This document shows, in pieces, positions 18,477 through 28,805 of a stretch of DNA of 64,000 nucleotides (its first letter is position 1; each line of letters starts with the position of its first letter). A program made the translations under genes and the position numbers. This stretch comes from Pontixanthobacter rizhaonensis (GTDB lineage: Bacteria; Pseudomonadota; Alphaproteobacteria; Sphingomonadales; Sphingomonadaceae), in contig NZ_JABCRE010000002.1 in the NCBI RefSeq assembly GCF_012972675.1, positions 1,415,001-1,479,000 of the forward strand, read 5' to 3'. The notes beneath the pieces are model-generated. The model did not search any database. It had not been told where the DNA came from and was given only the letters and a program-made list of their open reading frames with translations.

Positions 18477-19121
18477 TTAGGTGAGAATTGCGTCCAATGC
18501 GGCGGTCACAGTTTCGATGCTATCCATGCCATCCACCCGGGTCACAATGCCGCGCGCTTCGTAGATTGGCAGGATCGGTGCGGTCTTACCGCGATATTCC
18601 TGCATCCGTTGACGGACAGTTTCTTCATTATCATCTGCGCGGCGTTTGAATTCTGTAGACCCGCATTTGTCGCACACGCCGTCCTTGGCGGGTTGCTTGT
18701 GACGGTCATGATAGCCGGTACCGCAATTGCCGCACGTGAAACGCCCAGTGATCCGGTCAACCAGCGCGTCTTCATCCACGCTCAGTTCAATCACATGGTC
18801 AAGCGACCGGCCATGCTTCGCCAGAATATCATCAAGCGACAGCGCCTGCGCTTCGGTCCGCGGGTAACCGTCAAAAATCGCGCCGGTTGTTTCCGGCATA
18901 GACGCCAGTTTGGCATCAATCATGGCCGAAACAATCTCGTCTGATACCAACTGGCCGGAATCCATCACATCAGCAACTTGGCGGCCCAGTTCCGTGTCTG
19001 CCTTGCGCGTTTCACGGAGCATGTCACCGGTAGAAAGCTGCAGCATCCCATGCTTTGCTTCCAAGTTCGCAGCTTGCGTACCTTTGCCTGCACCCGGAGG
19101 TCCCAGAAGAATGATGTTCAC
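18477..19121 (-). CDS. adk: adenylate kinase with zinc-binding LID
   Basis: The 214-residue enzyme interconverts ATP + AMP and 2 ADP. It has the P-loop GPPGAGKGT (7-15), the NMP-binding STGDMLRE, and a long LID with four cysteines (CGNCGTGYHD...CDKCGS), the zinc-binding form. It follows secY by 45 bp, the normal spc operon end. In most relatives rpsM comes next; here other genes intervene. The stop is followed by a spacer containing GGCCTT/AAGGCC arms (about 18431-18453). Confidence 0.97.
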   Translation of the reverse strand: MNIILLGPPGAGKGTQAANLEAKHGMLQLSTGDMLRETRKADTELGRQVADVMDSGQLVSDEIVSAMIDAKLASMPETTGAIFDGYPRTEAQALSLDDILAKHGRSLDHVIELSVDEDALVDRITGRFTCGNCGTGYHDRHKQPAKDGVCDKCGSTEFKRRADDNEETVRQRMQEYRGKTAPILPIYEARGIVTRVDGMDSIETVTAALDAILT

Positions 19122-19166
19122 GCTAGAAACCCCTATTTCTAATCTGCGTATGAAGGCGATTATGCC

Positions 19167-20531
19167 TTAACGCTTGCGGCCCTTCAATTTAGCCTTCTTG
19201 ATTAGATCACCATATTGGTGTGCCAACAGATGCGATTGCACTTGGCTAATCGTATCCACAGTCACGTTGACCACAATCAGCAAGCTGGTTCCGCCGAGGA
19301 ACAGCGGAATACCGGTTTGCGCGATGACATATTCCGGCAACACGCAGACAAATGTCAGATAGATCGCGCCGACCACGGTGATGCGTGTCAGAACGTAATC
19401 TAGATAGTCAGCCGTCCGGTTACCCGGACGAATACCGGGAATGAAACCGCCATTCTTTTTCAGGTTTTCCGCTGTCTCTTCCGGATTGAACACAACCGCT
19501 GTGTAGAAAAAGCAGAAGAAGATAATGCCAGCAGCGTACAGCGTCATATAGAGTGGCTGGCCGTGCTGCAGATATTGCAGAACCTGCTGCAAGAACCCGC
19601 CTGCTCCGCTGCTTGTGTCGAGCGAATTACCAGCGAACTGAGTAATCGTCAGCGGCAGCAGCAATAGCGAGCTAGCAAAGATGGGAGGGATAACCCCTGC
19701 GGTGTTAAGCTTAAGCGGCAAGTGCGAGCGATCCGCCTGCATCATACCCTTGGCGTTGGCGCGTTTCGGATACTGGATCAGCAACCGGCGTTGGGCCCGC
19801 TCCATAAAGCAGATCAGCAAAATCAGCACGATCACCATCACGACAAAACCGATAATGATACCCGGCGCGATCGAGCCGGTACGGCCGCCTTCAAACAGGT
19901 TTGTCACAAAGGTCGGGAATTGGGCGACAATACCCGCCATAATGATCAGTGAAACACCATTACCGATACCGCGCGCAGTAATTTGCTCACCCAGCCACAG
20001 CAGGAACATGGTACCGCCCACAAGGCTGATCACCGCGCCGATGCGGAACATGTAACCCGGATCGACAACCGCAGCGATGCCGCTTTGCGCGCCGAAGCTT
20101 TCGAGCCCCGCCGCCAGGAACCAGCCCTGAATCGCGCACAAAAACACTGTGCCATAGCGCGTATATTGATTGAGTTTTTGCCGGCCAGTCTGGCCCTCTT
20201 TCTTCAACGCAGCCAGTGTCGGGTGCAAGGAAGATGCGAGCTGCACAACGATCGACGCCGTAATATACGGCATCACGCCAAGCGCGATCAGGCTCATCCG
20301 CTCCAGACTACCGCCGGTAAATGCATTGAGGAGATCAACCACACCGCCGCTGGTCAATTCAGCCAGCGAAGCCAAAGCCTGCGGGTTCACACCCGGCAAT
20401 GGAACAAAGCTTAAAAAGCGGAAGACAATCAAAACACCGATAGTGAACCAGATACGGCTCTTCAGCTCGGTCGCTTTGGAGAAATTGGCGAAGCTTAGAT
20501 TGCTCGCAATATTATCGGCGCGTGATGCCAT
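19167..20531 (-). CDS. secY: preprotein translocase subunit SecY
   Basis: The 454-residue channel subunit of the Sec translocon has ten membrane helices. N-terminal KATELKSRIWFTIGVLIVFR, the plug region VDLLNAFTGGSLERMS, and LIQYPKRANAKGM near the cytoplasmic loops are family landmarks, and the C-terminal tail HQYGDLIKKAKLKGRKR is basic. It lies between rplO and adk. The spacer to rplO holds an 11-bp perfect hairpin. Confidence 0.98.
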   Translation of the reverse strand: MASRADNIASNLSFANFSKATELKSRIWFTIGVLIVFRFLSFVPLPGVNPQALASLAELTSGGVVDLLNAFTGGSLERMSLIALGVMPYITASIVVQLASSLHPTLAALKKEGQTGRQKLNQYTRYGTVFLCAIQGWFLAAGLESFGAQSGIAAVVDPGYMFRIGAVISLVGGTMFLLWLGEQITARGIGNGVSLIIMAGIVAQFPTFVTNLFEGGRTGSIAPGIIIGFVVMVIVLILLICFMERAQRRLLIQYPKRANAKGMMQADRSHLPLKLNTAGVIPPIFASSLLLLPLTITQFAGNSLDTSSGAGGFLQQVLQYLQHGQPLYMTLYAAGIIFFCFFYTAVVFNPEETAENLKKNGGFIPGIRPGNRTADYLDYVLTRITVVGAIYLTFVCVLPEYVIAQTGIPLFLGGTSLLIVVNVTVDTISQVQSHLLAHQYGDLIKKAKLKGRKR

Positions 20532-20598
20532 AACAGACTGTTGATCCCGTCATTTCGCCGGACCGCAATATTGTCCTGTCCAGCCTCAAGGATGGTAC

Positions 20599-20639
20599 AT
20601 AGGGAGCGCAATCCGATATGTCGAACCCGCGCTCCCTAT
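20599..20639 (-). other. hairpin in the rplO-secY spacer
   Basis: ATAGGGAGCGC (20599-20609) and GCGCTCCCTAT (20629-20639) form a perfect 11-bp stem with a 19-nt loop. It lies between the rplO stop and secY start. No T run follows in either direction. Confidence 0.6.
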
Positions 20640-20648
20640 TTAACCAGA

Positions 20649-21233
20649 TTATTTGGCTTTATTTGCGGCTTGCTTTTTGGCGAGGGTTTCCGCGGCTTCG
20701 GCTTTCTCAGCTTTAGCACGCTCAAACCCTTTGCCTTTAGGCGCCTTATCACCCTGACCGCCATCATGCTTCGCAGCAGGAAGAACTTCGACAGAACCGC
20801 CGACCTTCTCAACTGCTGCCAATGCACCTTTGGATGCACCGTTGACGATGAACTTGGCTTTGGTGGTCAATTCGCCTTTTGCGAGCAAACGAACACCGTC
20901 TTTGCCGCCTTTAGCAAGACCAGCAGCCTTCAAGGCAGCGTGATCAATATCCTTTTTGGCGTCGAGCTTCTTTGCGTCGATGAACTTCTGGACCATGCCC
21001 AGGTTCACTTCAGCAAAATCCTTGCCGAACGGGTTGTTGAAGCCGCGCTTTGGCAAACGCATGTGAAGCGGCATCTGACCGCCTTCAAAACCCTTGACTG
21101 CAACACCGGAACGGGATTTTTGACCCTTTTGACCGCGTGCGGATGTCTTACCCTTGCCAGAACCGATACCGCGACCAACGCGCATACGGCCTTTACGGGC
21201 ACCATCATTATCTCTGAGTTCGTTAAGTTTCAT
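20649..21233 (-). CDS. rplO: 50S ribosomal protein L15, C-terminally extended
   Basis: The large-subunit protein begins with [37 protein letters not shown] and the [17 protein letters not shown] motif. It is 194 residues long against about 144 in E. coli. The extra C-terminal part is Lys/Ala/Glu-rich ([17 protein letters not shown]). The gene lies between rpmD and secY, with hairpins on both sides of it. Confidence 0.97.
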   Translation of the reverse strand: MKLNELRDNDGARKGRMRVGRGIGSGKGKTSARGQKGQKSRSGVAVKGFEGGQMPLHMRLPKRGFNNPFGKDFAEVNLGMVQKFIDAKKLDAKKDIDHAALKAAGLAKGGKDGVRLLAKGELTTKAKFIVNGASKGALAAVEKVGGSVEVLPAAKHDGGQGDKAPKGKGFERAKAEKAEAAETLAKKQAANKAK

Positions 21234-21260
21234 AGTTTTGCACTCGCTTTCGCTTGCAAG

Positions 21261-21322
21261 TCTCTGCTTAATGCAGAGAATTCGCGCTTAATGGGAAAGG
21301 CCCGGTACTCGCCCGGGCCTTT
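21261..21322 (-). other. two hairpins in the rpmD-rplO spacer
   Basis: TCTCTGC/GCAGAGA (21261-21279) and AAAGGCCCGG/CCGGGCCTTT (21296-21322) are both perfect. The second, next to rpmD, resembles a terminator with the T's inside the stem. They lie in the 93-bp spacer of an otherwise tightly packed operon. Confidence 0.6.
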
Positions 21323-21326
21323 AAAT

Positions 21327-21512
21327 TCAATCTACAATCGCAACCATGTGGGGAAGCTTCGCAATCGCACCGCGAACTTCAGGGGTATCCTGCAATTCGA
21401 CAACTTTGTGCATCTTGTTAAGCCCCAAACCAATCAGCATCTTACGCTGTTTTTCTGGGCGACGGATCGGTGAACCGATCTGCTTGATCTTGATGGTTTT
21501 CTTACCGGCCAT
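21327..21512 (-). CDS. rpmD: 50S ribosomal protein L30
   Basis: The 61-residue uL30 has the standard [28 protein letters not shown] pattern and the C-terminal [10 protein letters not shown]. It starts 5 bp after the rpsE stop, suggesting coupled translation, and is followed by the two hairpins before rplO. Confidence 0.97.
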   Translation of the reverse strand: MAGKKTIKIKQIGSPIRRPEKQRKMLIGLGLNKMHKVVELQDTPEVRGAIAKLPHMVAIVD

Positions 21513-21517
21513 CTATC

Positions 21518-22348
21518 TTACTCCGCTACAGCTGCAGCGTCGGCTTCAGCCTCTGCTTCGCTTGCGCCACCACGGCCAAGAAGGTCTGCAACCTTCTTAC
21601 CACGACGCTGGGCAACTGACTTCGGTGAAGTCTGGTTAGCCAGCGCATCAAAAGTAGCGCGGATCATATTGTACGGGTTCGATGTACCGTTGGACTTGGT
21701 CACAACGTCAGCAACACCCAGGCTTTCGAAAACGGCACGCATTGGACCACCAGCAATAATGCCGGTACCCGGAGGTGCAGTACGCAGAACCACTTTACCA
21801 GCACCGAAACGGCCCTTGGCATCGTGATGCAACGTGCGGCCTTCTTTCAAGGCAACGCGGATCATCTTCTTCTTAGCAGCGGCAGTCGCTTTGGTGATGG
21901 CCTCAGGCACTTCGCGTGCTTTACCCTTACCAAAACCGACACGGCCGGAACCGTCACCAACAACAACCAGCGCAGCAAAGCCGAAACGCTTACCACCCTT
22001 CACTGTTTTGGATACGCGGTTGATGTGAACCAACTTCTCAGCAATGCCATCATCAGGCTCGTCGCGGCCACCACGGCGACCATCACGGCCTCCGCGACCA
22101 CGGCCACCTTGGCCACCGCCACGATTATTGTCGCGACCACCACGGCCACCACGACCACGAGGCTGCTCTGTCGCACCGGCGGGAGCTTGCTCGGTCGGCG
22201 CTGGCGCAGCTTCCGCTGCGGGTGCTTCCGGAGCGGCTGCTTCAGCTGCTGGTGTTTCAGTCGCGGCGACTTCAGGCGCTGCAGTTTCTTCTACTTTCGG
22301 CGCTTCAGTAGCACCTTCAGTTTCAGGGGTTTTGTTTTCGTCAGCCAT
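21518..22348 (-). CDS. rpsE: 30S ribosomal protein S5 with RGG-rich N-terminal extension
   Basis: The conserved S5 body (about 106-262) has [21 protein letters not shown], a [14 protein letters not shown] segment and the C-terminal [14 protein letters not shown]. The protein is 276 residues, about 110 longer than E. coli S5 (167). The extension is Ala/Glu/Pro-rich for about 60 residues, then an Arg/Gly/Asp block with [10 protein letters not shown] and [18 protein letters not shown] chose the second of two adjacent ATG codons (22348). S5 acts in translational fidelity and 30S assembly; the extension is probably disordered and RNA-contacting, by inference. Confidence 0.96.
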   Translation of the reverse strand: MADENKTPETEGATEAPKVEETAAPEVAATETPAAEAAAPEAPAAEAAPAPTEQAPAGATEQPRGRGGRGGRDNNRGGGQGGRGRGGRDGRRGGRDEPDDGIAEKLVHINRVSKTVKGGKRFGFAALVVVGDGSGRVGFGKGKAREVPEAITKATAAAKKKMIRVALKEGRTLHHDAKGRFGAGKVVLRTAPPGTGIIAGGPMRAVFESLGVADVVTKSNGTSNPYNMIRATFDALANQTSPKSVAQRRGKKVADLLGRGGASEAEAEADAAAVAE

Positions 22349-22350
22349 CA

Positions 22351-22695
22351 TCAGAACTCCAGCCCGCCTTCACGGGCGGCATCGGCCAGCGCTTTAACGC
22401 GGCCATGGAACAGGAACCCGCCGCGATCGAACACGACAGTGGTGACGCCAGCTTTCTTGGCAGCGGCTGCGATGTCTTTGCCAACCGTTTCAGCTGCGCC
22501 GATATTCGCACCAGACGCCTTGGCACCGAGAGTAGAAGCGGCAGCAACAGTGCGGCCATCCTTATCATCAATGATTTGGGCGTAGATGTGACGGCCAGTG
22601 CGGTGCACGGACAAACGCGGACGACCACCTGCGCGGCTTTGGAGAGCCGAACGGACGCGACGACGGCGACGTTCAAAGAGAGATAGTTTAGCCAT
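22351..22695 (-). CDS. rplR: 50S ribosomal protein L18
   Basis: This 114-residue uL18 binds 5S rRNA. It starts [18 protein letters not shown] and has [20 protein letters not shown] and [24 protein letters not shown]. The frame extends upstream to 22830, but that part overlaps rplF and lacks L18 similarity, so the ATG at 22695 is used. rpsE follows with a 2-bp gap. Confidence 0.97.
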   Translation of the reverse strand: MAKLSLFERRRRRVRSALQSRAGGRPRLSVHRTGRHIYAQIIDDKDGRTVAAASTLGAKASGANIGAAETVGKDIAAAAKKAGVTTVVFDRGGFLFHGRVKALADAAREGGLEF

Positions 22696-22696
22696 C

Positions 22697-23230
22697 TTAC
22701 TTCTTCTTCCCTTCCTTACGGAAGACGTATTCGCCTTGGTATTTGATACCCTTACCTTTGTAAGGTTCAGGCTTACGCCAGCGGCGGATTTCGGCAGCAA
22801 GCTGGCCAACAGCCTGCTTATCGATACCACTAATGATTACAGTCGTTTGATCGGGACATTTCACGTCCAGCCCTGCTGGAACATCAATATCCACATCGTG
22901 ACTAAAGCCGAGCTGAAGCTTGAGCTTGCTACCCTGCGCAGAGGCACGATAACCAACACCGCTGATTTCAAGTGTCTTGCTAAAGCCGTCAGTAACGCCT
23001 TCAACCAAGTTTGAAACGAGTGTGCGTTGCATACCCCAGAAGTCACGAGCACGGCGCGATTTGTTCGCCGGTGTCACAGCGATCGAACCATCTTCGATCT
23101 TATATTCGATGTCATCGGCCAGACCCATCGTCAAAGTACCCTTAGGGCCCTTTACGCTGAGCGTGCCATTCTCGATTGCAGCGGTAACGCCGCCCGGAAT
23201 AGCAACAGCCTTCTTACCAATGCGGCTCAT
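22697..23230 (-). CDS. rplF: 50S ribosomal protein L6
   Basis: The 177-residue uL6 of the GTPase-associated region begins [15 protein letters not shown]. It has two repeated domains and the C-terminal [23 protein letters not shown]. The length equals that of E. coli. It overlaps the rpsH stop by 1 bp, which suggests translational coupling. Confidence 0.98.
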   Translation of the reverse strand: MSRIGKKAVAIPGGVTAAIENGTLSVKGPKGTLTMGLADDIEYKIEDGSIAVTPANKSRRARDFWGMQRTLVSNLVEGVTDGFSKTLEISGVGYRASAQGSKLKLQLGFSHDVDIDVPAGLDVKCPDQTTVIISGIDKQAVGQLAAEIRRWRKPEPYKGKGIKYQGEYVFRKEGKKK

Positions 23231-23625
23231 CAGAAGACCTCCGCAAGCACTTCGCCGCCGACATTCTCAGCGCGTGCTTCGGCATCCGAAAGCACACCCT
23301 TAGGGGTCGAGACGATGGTGATGCCCAAACCGTTGCGGACTACCGGCAGTTCTTGCGAACCCGAATAGACGCGGCGGCCAGGCTTGGAAACGCGGGCGAC
23401 GTGCTTGATAGCAGCTTCACCCTCGAAATATTTCAGTTCAATCCGCAGCGCAGGGTGCTTGCCGGAAGCATCGTCGGAATAGCCACGGATGTAGCCTTCA
23501 CGCTGAAGAACTTCGAGGACGTTAGCACGCAACTTAGAAGCAGGCGAAAGCACGGAATCCTTTTTAGCCTGTTGTCCGTTACGGATACGGGTGAGCATAT
23601 CACCCAATGGATCGGTCATAGCCAT
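23230..23625 (-). CDS. rpsH: 30S ribosomal protein S8
   Basis: The 131-residue uS8 begins [16 protein letters not shown] (after MA) and ends with the [26 protein letters not shown] region. S8 binds 16S helix 21 and in E. coli represses the spc operon by binding its own mRNA; whether that applies here cannot be read from this sequence. It lies between rpsN and rplF. Confidence 0.98.
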   Translation of the reverse strand: MAMTDPLGDMLTRIRNGQQAKKDSVLSPASKLRANVLEVLQREGYIRGYSDDASGKHPALRIELKYFEGEAAIKHVARVSKPGRRVYSGSQELPVVRNGLGITIVSTPKGVLSDAEARAENVGGEVLAEVF

Positions 23626-23636
23626 CGGTCAGATCC

Positions 23637-23942
23637 TTACCAGCTTGACTTCGTAACACCGGGAATCATGCCACGGTTGGCAAGATTGCGGAGTTCGATG
23701 CGGTTGATGCCGAACTTGCGATAGTAACCGCGTGGGCGGCCAGTCGTTGCACAGCGGTTACGGACCCGTGTTGGGTTACCGTTACGCGGGATTTCAGCCA
23801 TCTTGAGGCGAGCGATCATACGCTCGCTTTCGTCGAGCGACTTGTCATCAGCGATCGCCTTAAGCGCTGCGTATTTTGCAGCATACTTTTTGACGAGCTT
23901 CTTACGACGCTCATTCTTGTTGATGGAACTCAGTTTCGCCAT
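23637..23942 (-). CDS. rpsN: 30S ribosomal protein S14, zinc-free form
   Basis: The 101-residue uS14 ends with the conserved [27 protein letters not shown] and lacks the CxxC pairs of zinc-ribbon S14, so it is the C- (zinc-independent) form. It lies between rplE and rpsH in standard spc order. Confidence 0.97.
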   Translation of the reverse strand: MAKLSSINKNERRKKLVKKYAAKYAALKAIADDKSLDESERMIARLKMAEIPRNGNPTRVRNRCATTGRPRGYYRKFGINRIELRNLANRGMIPGVTKSSW

Positions 23943-23987
23943 GGACTTAAGCTCTCTTCTTTCGAGTAATCATAATCTGCGGACGGC

Positions 23988-24569
23988 TCACGCCGCTGCC
24001 TTTTCGTCATCCTGCGCTTCTGCAGGGAACGGGAAACCGAACAAACGCAGCAATTCACGTGCTTCGTCGTCAGTTTTCGCAGTGGTGGTCACAATGATGT
24101 CCATCCCGCGAACCGTATCGATCTTGTCGTACGAGATTTCAGGAAAAACGATCTGTTCCTTGAGGCCCATTGCGTAGTTACCACGGCCATCGAACGACTT
24201 AGCGTTCAGACCACGGAAGTCACGAATACGAGGCATCGCGATCGTCACCAGACGATCAAGGAATTCGAACATACGTTCACGGCGCAAGGTAACCTTACAG
24301 CCGATTGGCATGCCTTCGCGCAGCTTAAACTGAGCGATGGATTTCTTGGCTTTCGTGATAACCGGCTTTTGACCAGCGATCAGCGCCATTTCTTCAGCTG
24401 CAGTCGCAACTTTCTTCTTGTCCTGGCTTGCTTCGCCAACACCCATGTTGAGTGTGACTTTCAAGATCTTGGGGACTTGAAGAGCATTGGTATAACCGAA
24501 TTTCTCGGTCATCGCTTTGACGATCACATCGTCATAGCGCTGCTTCATGCGAGGTGTGTAATCAGCCAT
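23988..24569 (-). CDS. rplE: 50S ribosomal protein L5
   Basis: The 193-residue uL5 that binds 5S rRNA has [31 protein letters not shown] and [16 protein letters not shown]. It is slightly longer than E. coli L5 (179), with an acidic/alanine-rich end. Its start overlaps the rplX end by 8 bp. Confidence 0.97.
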   Translation of the reverse strand: MADYTPRMKQRYDDVIVKAMTEKFGYTNALQVPKILKVTLNMGVGEASQDKKKVATAAEEMALIAGQKPVITKAKKSIAQFKLREGMPIGCKVTLRRERMFEFLDRLVTIAMPRIRDFRGLNAKSFDGRGNYAMGLKEQIVFPEISYDKIDTVRGMDIIVTTTAKTDDEARELLRLFGFPFPAEAQDDEKAAA

Positions 24570-24882
24570 CGATTGTCTCTCCGGATTTCACAGCGACGCG
24601 AACCTTCTTGCCGTCTTTTTCTTCAAAACGGACACGAGTTGGTTTGCCATCCTTAGGATCAGCCACAGCAACTTTGCACAAGTGCATCGGCGCTTCGAAA
24701 CGATCGATACCACCCTGCGGGTTTTCCTGGCTTGGCTTACGGTGACGGGCAGCAATGTTCATGCCTTCGACGATGACCTTGCCATCTTTTGGCATGACCT
24801 TCTGGACAGTGCCGGTACGGCCCTTATCCTTGCCCGAAAGCACGACGACGCTGTCGCCTTTTTTAATCTTCGCGGCAGCCAT
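24562..24882 (-). CDS. rplX: 50S ribosomal protein L24
   Basis: The 106-residue assembly-initiator protein has the KOW motif [22 protein letters not shown] at its N-terminus, and [20 protein letters not shown]. It overlaps rplN by 1 bp and rplE by 8 bp, typical of the compact spc operon. Confidence 0.97.
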   Translation of the reverse strand: MAAAKIKKGDSVVVLSGKDKGRTGTVQKVMPKDGKVIVEGMNIAARHRKPSQENPQGGIDRFEAPMHLCKVAVADPKDGKPTRVRFEEKDGKKVRVAVKSGETIDG

Positions 24883-25250
24883 TAGAGCACCTCCGGCGCG
24901 AGCGAAATGATCTTCATGAAACCACGGCCACGCAATTCGCGAACCACAGGGCCAAAGATCCGAGTGCCGATTGGCTCTTCGCTCTTGTTAACAAGAACAG
25001 CTGCGTTGCCGTCAAAACGGATCACACTACCGTCCGGACGGCGAACGTCCTTACGGGTGCGGACGATCACAGCACGGTGAACGTCGCCCTTTTTAACCTT
25101 AGCGCGCGGCTGCGCTTCTTTGATAGAGACGACGATCACGTCGCCAACGCTGGCAGTGCGGCGCTTGGACCCGCCCAGTACTTTAATGCACTGAACGCGT
25201 TTGGCACCGCTATTGTCTGCCACGTCTAGATTTGACTGCATCTGAATCAT
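24882..25250 (-). CDS. rplN: 50S ribosomal protein L14
   Basis: The 122-residue uL14 begins [27 protein letters not shown], and its C-terminal [23 protein letters not shown] is diagnostic. It is the first gene of the spc-type block, 63 bp after rpsQ. That spacer has a perfect TGTCAGA/TCTGACA hairpin (25276-25294). Confidence 0.98.
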   Translation of the reverse strand: MIQMQSNLDVADNSGAKRVQCIKVLGGSKRRTASVGDVIVVSIKEAQPRAKVKKGDVHRAVIVRTRKDVRRPDGSVIRFDGNAAVLVNKSEEPIGTRIFGPVVRELRGRGFMKIISLAPEVL

Positions 25251-25275
25251 TGATTCAGTTCCTTCTTATCCGGCT

Positions 25276-25294
25276 TGTCAGAACCAGTCTGACA
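25276..25294 (-). other. hairpin in the rpsQ-rplN spacer
   Basis: TGTCAGA (25276-25282), a 5-nt loop ACCAG, then TCTGACA (25288-25294). It sits where the S10 block gives way to the spc block in the continuous minus-strand cluster. Confidence 0.45.
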
Positions 25295-25313
25295 GTTCCA
25301 AAAACTCAAACTC

Positions 25314-25613
25314 TTACGTTGTGCTACCGGCGGCAGCTTCAACTTCCAGATCAGCCTCTACAGCCTGACCCTTACTCGCATGGACCGTGTCGAGTACTTT
25401 CCAAGTCTTAGTCTTGGAAATCGGCTTGGTCTCTTCAATCCGGACAGTGTCGCCCATCTTGTATGCGTTTTCTTCGTCGTGAGCGTGATACTTCTTCGAA
25501 CGACGAATGATCTTCCCGTAGAGCGGGTGCTTCACTTTGCGTTCGACCTTCACGGTCACTGTCTTGTCGGTCTTGTCAGATGTGACGGTCCCGATCAGAA
25601 TACGTTTCGGCAT
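25314..25613 (-). CDS. rpsQ: 30S ribosomal protein S17, with C-terminal extension
   Basis: The 99-residue uS17 has [32 protein letters not shown] and the OB-fold core, with [18 protein letters not shown]. It is about 15 residues longer than E. coli S17, ending in an Ala/Glu/Val-rich tail ([12 protein letters not shown]). I chose the ATG at 25613 because the longer frame begins inside rpmC. Confidence 0.97.
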   Translation of the reverse strand: MPKRILIGTVTSDKTDKTVTVKVERKVKHPLYGKIIRRSKKYHAHDEENAYKMGDTVRIEETKPISKTKTWKVLDTVHASKGQAVEADLEVEAAAGSTT

Positions 25614-25623
25614 AATGTGCTCC

Positions 25624-25827
25624 TTACGCCTTAGCTGCTGCAGAGCGTTCACTCTGAAGCGTCTTAATCTGGGCGATCGAGCGACGGACTTCTTTGATCC
25701 GTGCAGGACGCTCCAACTGGTTAGTCGCAGCCTGGAAACGCAGGTTGAACTGCTCTTTCTTCAAATCTGTCAGATCAGTATCAAGTTGATCGTCAGTTTT
25801 GGTGCGGAGATCTTCAATCTTGCTCAT
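25624..25827 (-). CDS. rpmC: 50S ribosomal protein L29
   Basis: The 67-residue uL29 near the exit tunnel starts at [15 protein letters not shown] and has [34 protein letters not shown]. The start at 25827 leaves 2 bp to the end of rplP. The usual S10 order rplP-rpmC-rpsQ is kept. Confidence 0.97.
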   Translation of the reverse strand: MSKIEDLRTKTDDQLDTDLTDLKKEQFNLRFQAATNQLERPARIKEVRRSIAQIKTLQSERSAAAKA

Positions 25828-25829
25828 GA

Positions 25830-26261
25830 TCAACCCTCCAAGTGCGAGGTATCACCCAAACGGGCAACGACCTTGGTTTTAATAGGAAGCTTCATGGCCG
25901 CACGCTCAAACGCAGCAGCAGCCAATGGGCCTGGAATACCGTCCAGTTCGAACAGAATGCGGCCCGGCTTAACCCGTGCAGCCCAATATTCGACCGAACC
26001 CTTACCTTTACCCTGACGGACTTCAGCAGGCTTCTTCGACACTGGAACATCAGGGAATACACGGATCCATAGGCGACCTTGACGGCGCATATGACGTGTA
26101 ATCGCACGACGAGCAGCTTCGATCTGACGCGCAGTGATACGCTCAGGCTCAAGTGCTTTCAGGCCGTAGGAACCGAAGTTCAAAGCTGTACCGCCCTTGG
26201 CGTCGCCTTTGATCCGGCCTTTAAAGGCTTTGCGGAATTTATGTTTTTTCGGTTGTAGCAT
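25830..26261 (-). CDS. rplP: 50S ribosomal protein L16
   Basis: The 143-residue uL16 of the A-site region starts [19 protein letters not shown]. It has [42 protein letters not shown] and [16 protein letters not shown], the known functional region. It lies between rpsC and rpmC. Confidence 0.98.
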   Translation of the reverse strand: MLQPKKHKFRKAFKGRIKGDAKGGTALNFGSYGLKALEPERITARQIEAARRAITRHMRRQGRLWIRVFPDVPVSKKPAEVRQGKGKGSVEYWAARVKPGRILFELDGIPGPLAAAAFERAAMKLPIKTKVVARLGDTSHLEG

Positions 26262-26282
26262 GGTGCTTACTCTCGAATTCTA

Positions 26283-26978
26283 TCAGCGGGCCGGACGGAC
26301 GCCGGAAGTTTGCGCTTCCATCATCAGCCGGTCTTGTGCGGTTGGATCTTGACCAAGGATTTCGCCTTTAAAGACCCAAACCTTGATGCCGATAATGCCA
26401 TAAGCAGTCAGTGCTTCGGCCTCAGCATAATCGATGTTCGCGCGAAGTGTATGCAATGGCACGCGGCCTTCACGATACTGTTCAACACGGGCGATCTCTG
26501 CACCGCCAAGACGGCCACCACACAGGATTTTGATGCCTTCAGCACCCAAACGCATGGCGGATTGCATGGCGCGCTTCATCGCACGGCGGAACGCAACACG
26601 GCGGATCAACTGATCAGCAATACCTTGAGCGATCAGCTTCGCGTCGACTTCCGGCTTGCGGATTTCGACGATGTTCAGCTTCACTTCGCTGTCAGTCATC
26701 TTGGCCAGCTTGCTACGCAGCTTCTCGATGTCTGCACCCTTCTTACCGATGATCACACCGGGACGGGCTGCATAAATCGAAACGCGGCACAATTTGGCTG
26801 GACGTTCGATGACCACCTTGGAGATCGCTGCCTGAGGCACCGTGTCCATGATGAATTTGCGAATTTCAATGTCTTCCTTGAGGAGCTGTGCATAGTCACG
26901 CCCTTCAGCGTACCAGCGGCTATCCCAAGTGCGGTTGATCTGCAGACGCAGGCCGATCGGATTACTCTTCTGACCCAT
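26283..26978 (-). CDS. rpsC: 30S ribosomal protein S3
   Basis: The 231-residue uS3 has the KH-domain motif [17 protein letters not shown] and begins [24 protein letters not shown]. The mid part has the [29 protein letters not shown] landmark. S3 helps form the mRNA entry site. It sits between rplV (3 bp gap) and rplP. Confidence 0.98.
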   Translation of the reverse strand: MGQKSNPIGLRLQINRTWDSRWYAEGRDYAQLLKEDIEIRKFIMDTVPQAAISKVVIERPAKLCRVSIYAARPGVIIGKKGADIEKLRSKLAKMTDSEVKLNIVEIRKPEVDAKLIAQGIADQLIRRVAFRRAMKRAMQSAMRLGAEGIKILCGGRLGGAEIARVEQYREGRVPLHTLRANIDYAEAEALTAYGIIGIKVWVFKGEILGQDPTAQDRLMMEAQTSGVRPAR

Positions 26979-26981
26979 GGC

Positions 26982-27365
26982 TTACGCCTCCTCTTCTTCG
27001 TGCTCGCGAACGACGATGCGCAGGCGGCTGAATGGTTTCAGGATACGGGTAGATTTACCGCGGCCACGTGTGTGGAAGCGCTTCATCGTAATCGCCTTAC
27101 CAACGCTCGCTTCCGCAACGATCAGCGAGTCAACGTCGAGGTTGTGGTTATTTTCTGCGTTAGCAATCGCAGAAGCCAGAACCTTCGTTGTGTCTTTCGC
27201 CATTCCTTTGCGAGAGAATGCGAGGATGTTCAGAGCATCTTCAACCTTCTTGCCGCGGATCAGCGCAGCAACGAGATTGAGCTTCTGAGCAGAGCCACGG
27301 ATGGTGGTGCCCACAGCCAAAGCCTCATTATCGCCAACGCGGCGTGGAGTTTTTGCCTTACCCAT
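26982..27365 (-). CDS. rplV: 50S ribosomal protein L22
   Basis: The 127-residue uL22 lines the exit tunnel. It has [27 protein letters not shown] and a C-terminal [25 protein letters not shown] loop region where macrolide-resistance changes occur in other bacteria. Its ATG overlaps the rpsS stop by 1 bp. Confidence 0.98.
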   Translation of the reverse strand: MGKAKTPRRVGDNEALAVGTTIRGSAQKLNLVAALIRGKKVEDALNILAFSRKGMAKDTTKVLASAIANAENNHNLDVDSLIVAEASVGKAITMKRFHTRGRGKSTRILKPFSRLRIVVREHEEEEA

Positions 27366-27640
27366 TATCGCTTACCCTTCTTGTCGGCAGCGTGGCCGGG
27401 GAATGTGCGGGTTGGCGCAAATTCACCGAGCTTGTGACCGACCATGTCCTCATTCACGGACACCGGAATAAACTTATGACCATTATAGACGTTGAACGTC
27501 AGGCCAACGAACTGCGGCAGGACAGTAGAACGGCGCGACCAAGTCTTGATCGGCTTGTTGCCACTGTTTTCCTGCGCATCTTCTGCCTTTTTCAGCAGGT
27601 GGAGGTCTACGAACGGACCTTTCCAGACGGAACGAGCCAT
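27365..27640 (-). CDS. rpsS: 30S ribosomal protein S19
   Basis: The 91-residue uS19 of the 30S head begins [22 protein letters not shown]. It has the conserved [30 protein letters not shown] and [20 protein letters not shown] segments. It lies between rplB and rplV. Confidence 0.98.
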   Translation of the reverse strand: MARSVWKGPFVDLHLLKKAEDAQENSGNKPIKTWSRRSTVLPQFVGLTFNVYNGHKFIPVSVNEDMVGHKLGEFAPTRTFPGHAADKKGKR

Positions 27641-27645
27641 CTCGG

Positions 27646-28482
27646 TTACCTCTTCTTCTTGGCGTGACGCGAACGGATGATCATTTTATCCGTCTGCTTG
27701 TTCTTACGAGTACGAGCACCCTTAGTTGGCTTACCCCAAGGCGTAACTGGGTGACGACCACCCGAAGTACGGCCTTCACCACCACCGTGTGGGTGATCGA
27801 CAGGGTTTTTCGCAACACCGCGTGTCAAAGGCTTAATGCCCATCCAGCGGCGACGACCAGCTTTACCAAGGTTTTGGTTCTGGTTGTCCGGGTTAGAAAC
27901 CGCACCAACTGTACCCATGCAATCGCTGCGCAGGTACCGTTGTTCACCAGAGTTCAAGCGTACGATAACCATTCCGCGGTCACGCCCAACGAGTTGGACA
28001 TATGTACCAGCAGAACGAGCGATCTGACCGCCCTTGCCCGGCTTCATTTCCACATTGTGGCAAATGGTACCGACTGGCATCTGACCAAGAAGCATGGCGT
28101 TGCCAGGCTTCGTATCGGTCTTTTCGCCAGCAACAACCGTATCACCAACAGCAAGACGCTGAGGACATACGATGTAAGCTTGCTCGCCATCTTCATATTT
28201 CAAGAGCGCGATGAAGGCTGTGCGGTTTGGATCATATTCGATCCGCTCAACAGTCGCAGGAACATCCCACTTACGACGCTTAAAGTCGATGAAGCGATAT
28301 TTCTGCTTGTGACCACCGCCGATGCCACGTGAAGTGACATGGCCTTTGTTGTTCCGGCCGCCGGTCTTACGCTTACCTTCCGTGAGCGACTTGACTGGCT
28401 TGCCTTTATACAGGCCAGACTTGTCGACAAGGATAAGGCCGCGTCGTGCGGGGCTTGTCGGTTTATAATTCTTGAGTGCCAT
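27646..28482 (-). CDS. rplB: 50S ribosomal protein L2
   Basis: The 278-residue uL2 of the peptidyl-transferase region has the RNA-binding [23 protein letters not shown] block and the C-terminal [31 protein letters not shown], which includes the conserved catalytic-region histidine. Lengths agree with E. coli (273). It lies between rplW and rpsS. Confidence 0.98.
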   Translation of the reverse strand: MALKNYKPTSPARRGLILVDKSGLYKGKPVKSLTEGKRKTGGRNNKGHVTSRGIGGGHKQKYRFIDFKRRKWDVPATVERIEYDPNRTAFIALLKYEDGEQAYIVCPQRLAVGDTVVAGEKTDTKPGNAMLLGQMPVGTICHNVEMKPGKGGQIARSAGTYVQLVGRDRGMVIVRLNSGEQRYLRSDCMGTVGAVSNPDNQNQNLGKAGRRRWMGIKPLTRGVAKNPVDHPHGGGEGRTSGGRHPVTPWGKPTKGARTRKNKQTDKMIIRSRHAKKKR

Positions 28483-28493
28483 CTGTCTCGCCC

Positions 28494-28805
28494 TCAGATT
28501 CCGCCAGTAACGTCGATCGGGTCTTGCCCGGCAGCCAACGTTACGACCGCTTTCTTGAAATCCGAACGCTTATAGGGACGACCCTTCCAGCGCTTGGTTT
28601 TGCCCTTCTGGACGATGGTGTTCACGCTCTTCACTTTCGTGTCGAACAATGCCTCAACCGCTTCTTTGATCTGCGGCTTAGTGGCGTCATTCGCTACCTT
28701 GAAGACAACCGCGTCATTTTCAGACAGCAAAGTCGACTTCTCAGTAATGTGAGGTGACAGCACAACGTCATAATGACGGGCGTCGATTTCTTGCTTTTTA
28801 GCCAT
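28494..28805 (-). CDS. rplW: 50S ribosomal protein L23
   Basis: The 103-residue uL23 sits at the tunnel exit where SRP and trigger factor dock. It has [16 protein letters not shown] and [17 protein letters not shown]. The frame extends to 28835, but the ATG at 28805 fits the family. It overlaps rplD by 8 bp. Confidence 0.97.
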   Translation of the reverse strand: MAKKQEIDARHYDVVLSPHITEKSTLLSENDAVVFKVANDATKPQIKEAVEALFDTKVKSVNTIVQKGKTKRWKGRPYKRSDFKKAVVTLAAGQDPIDVTGGI

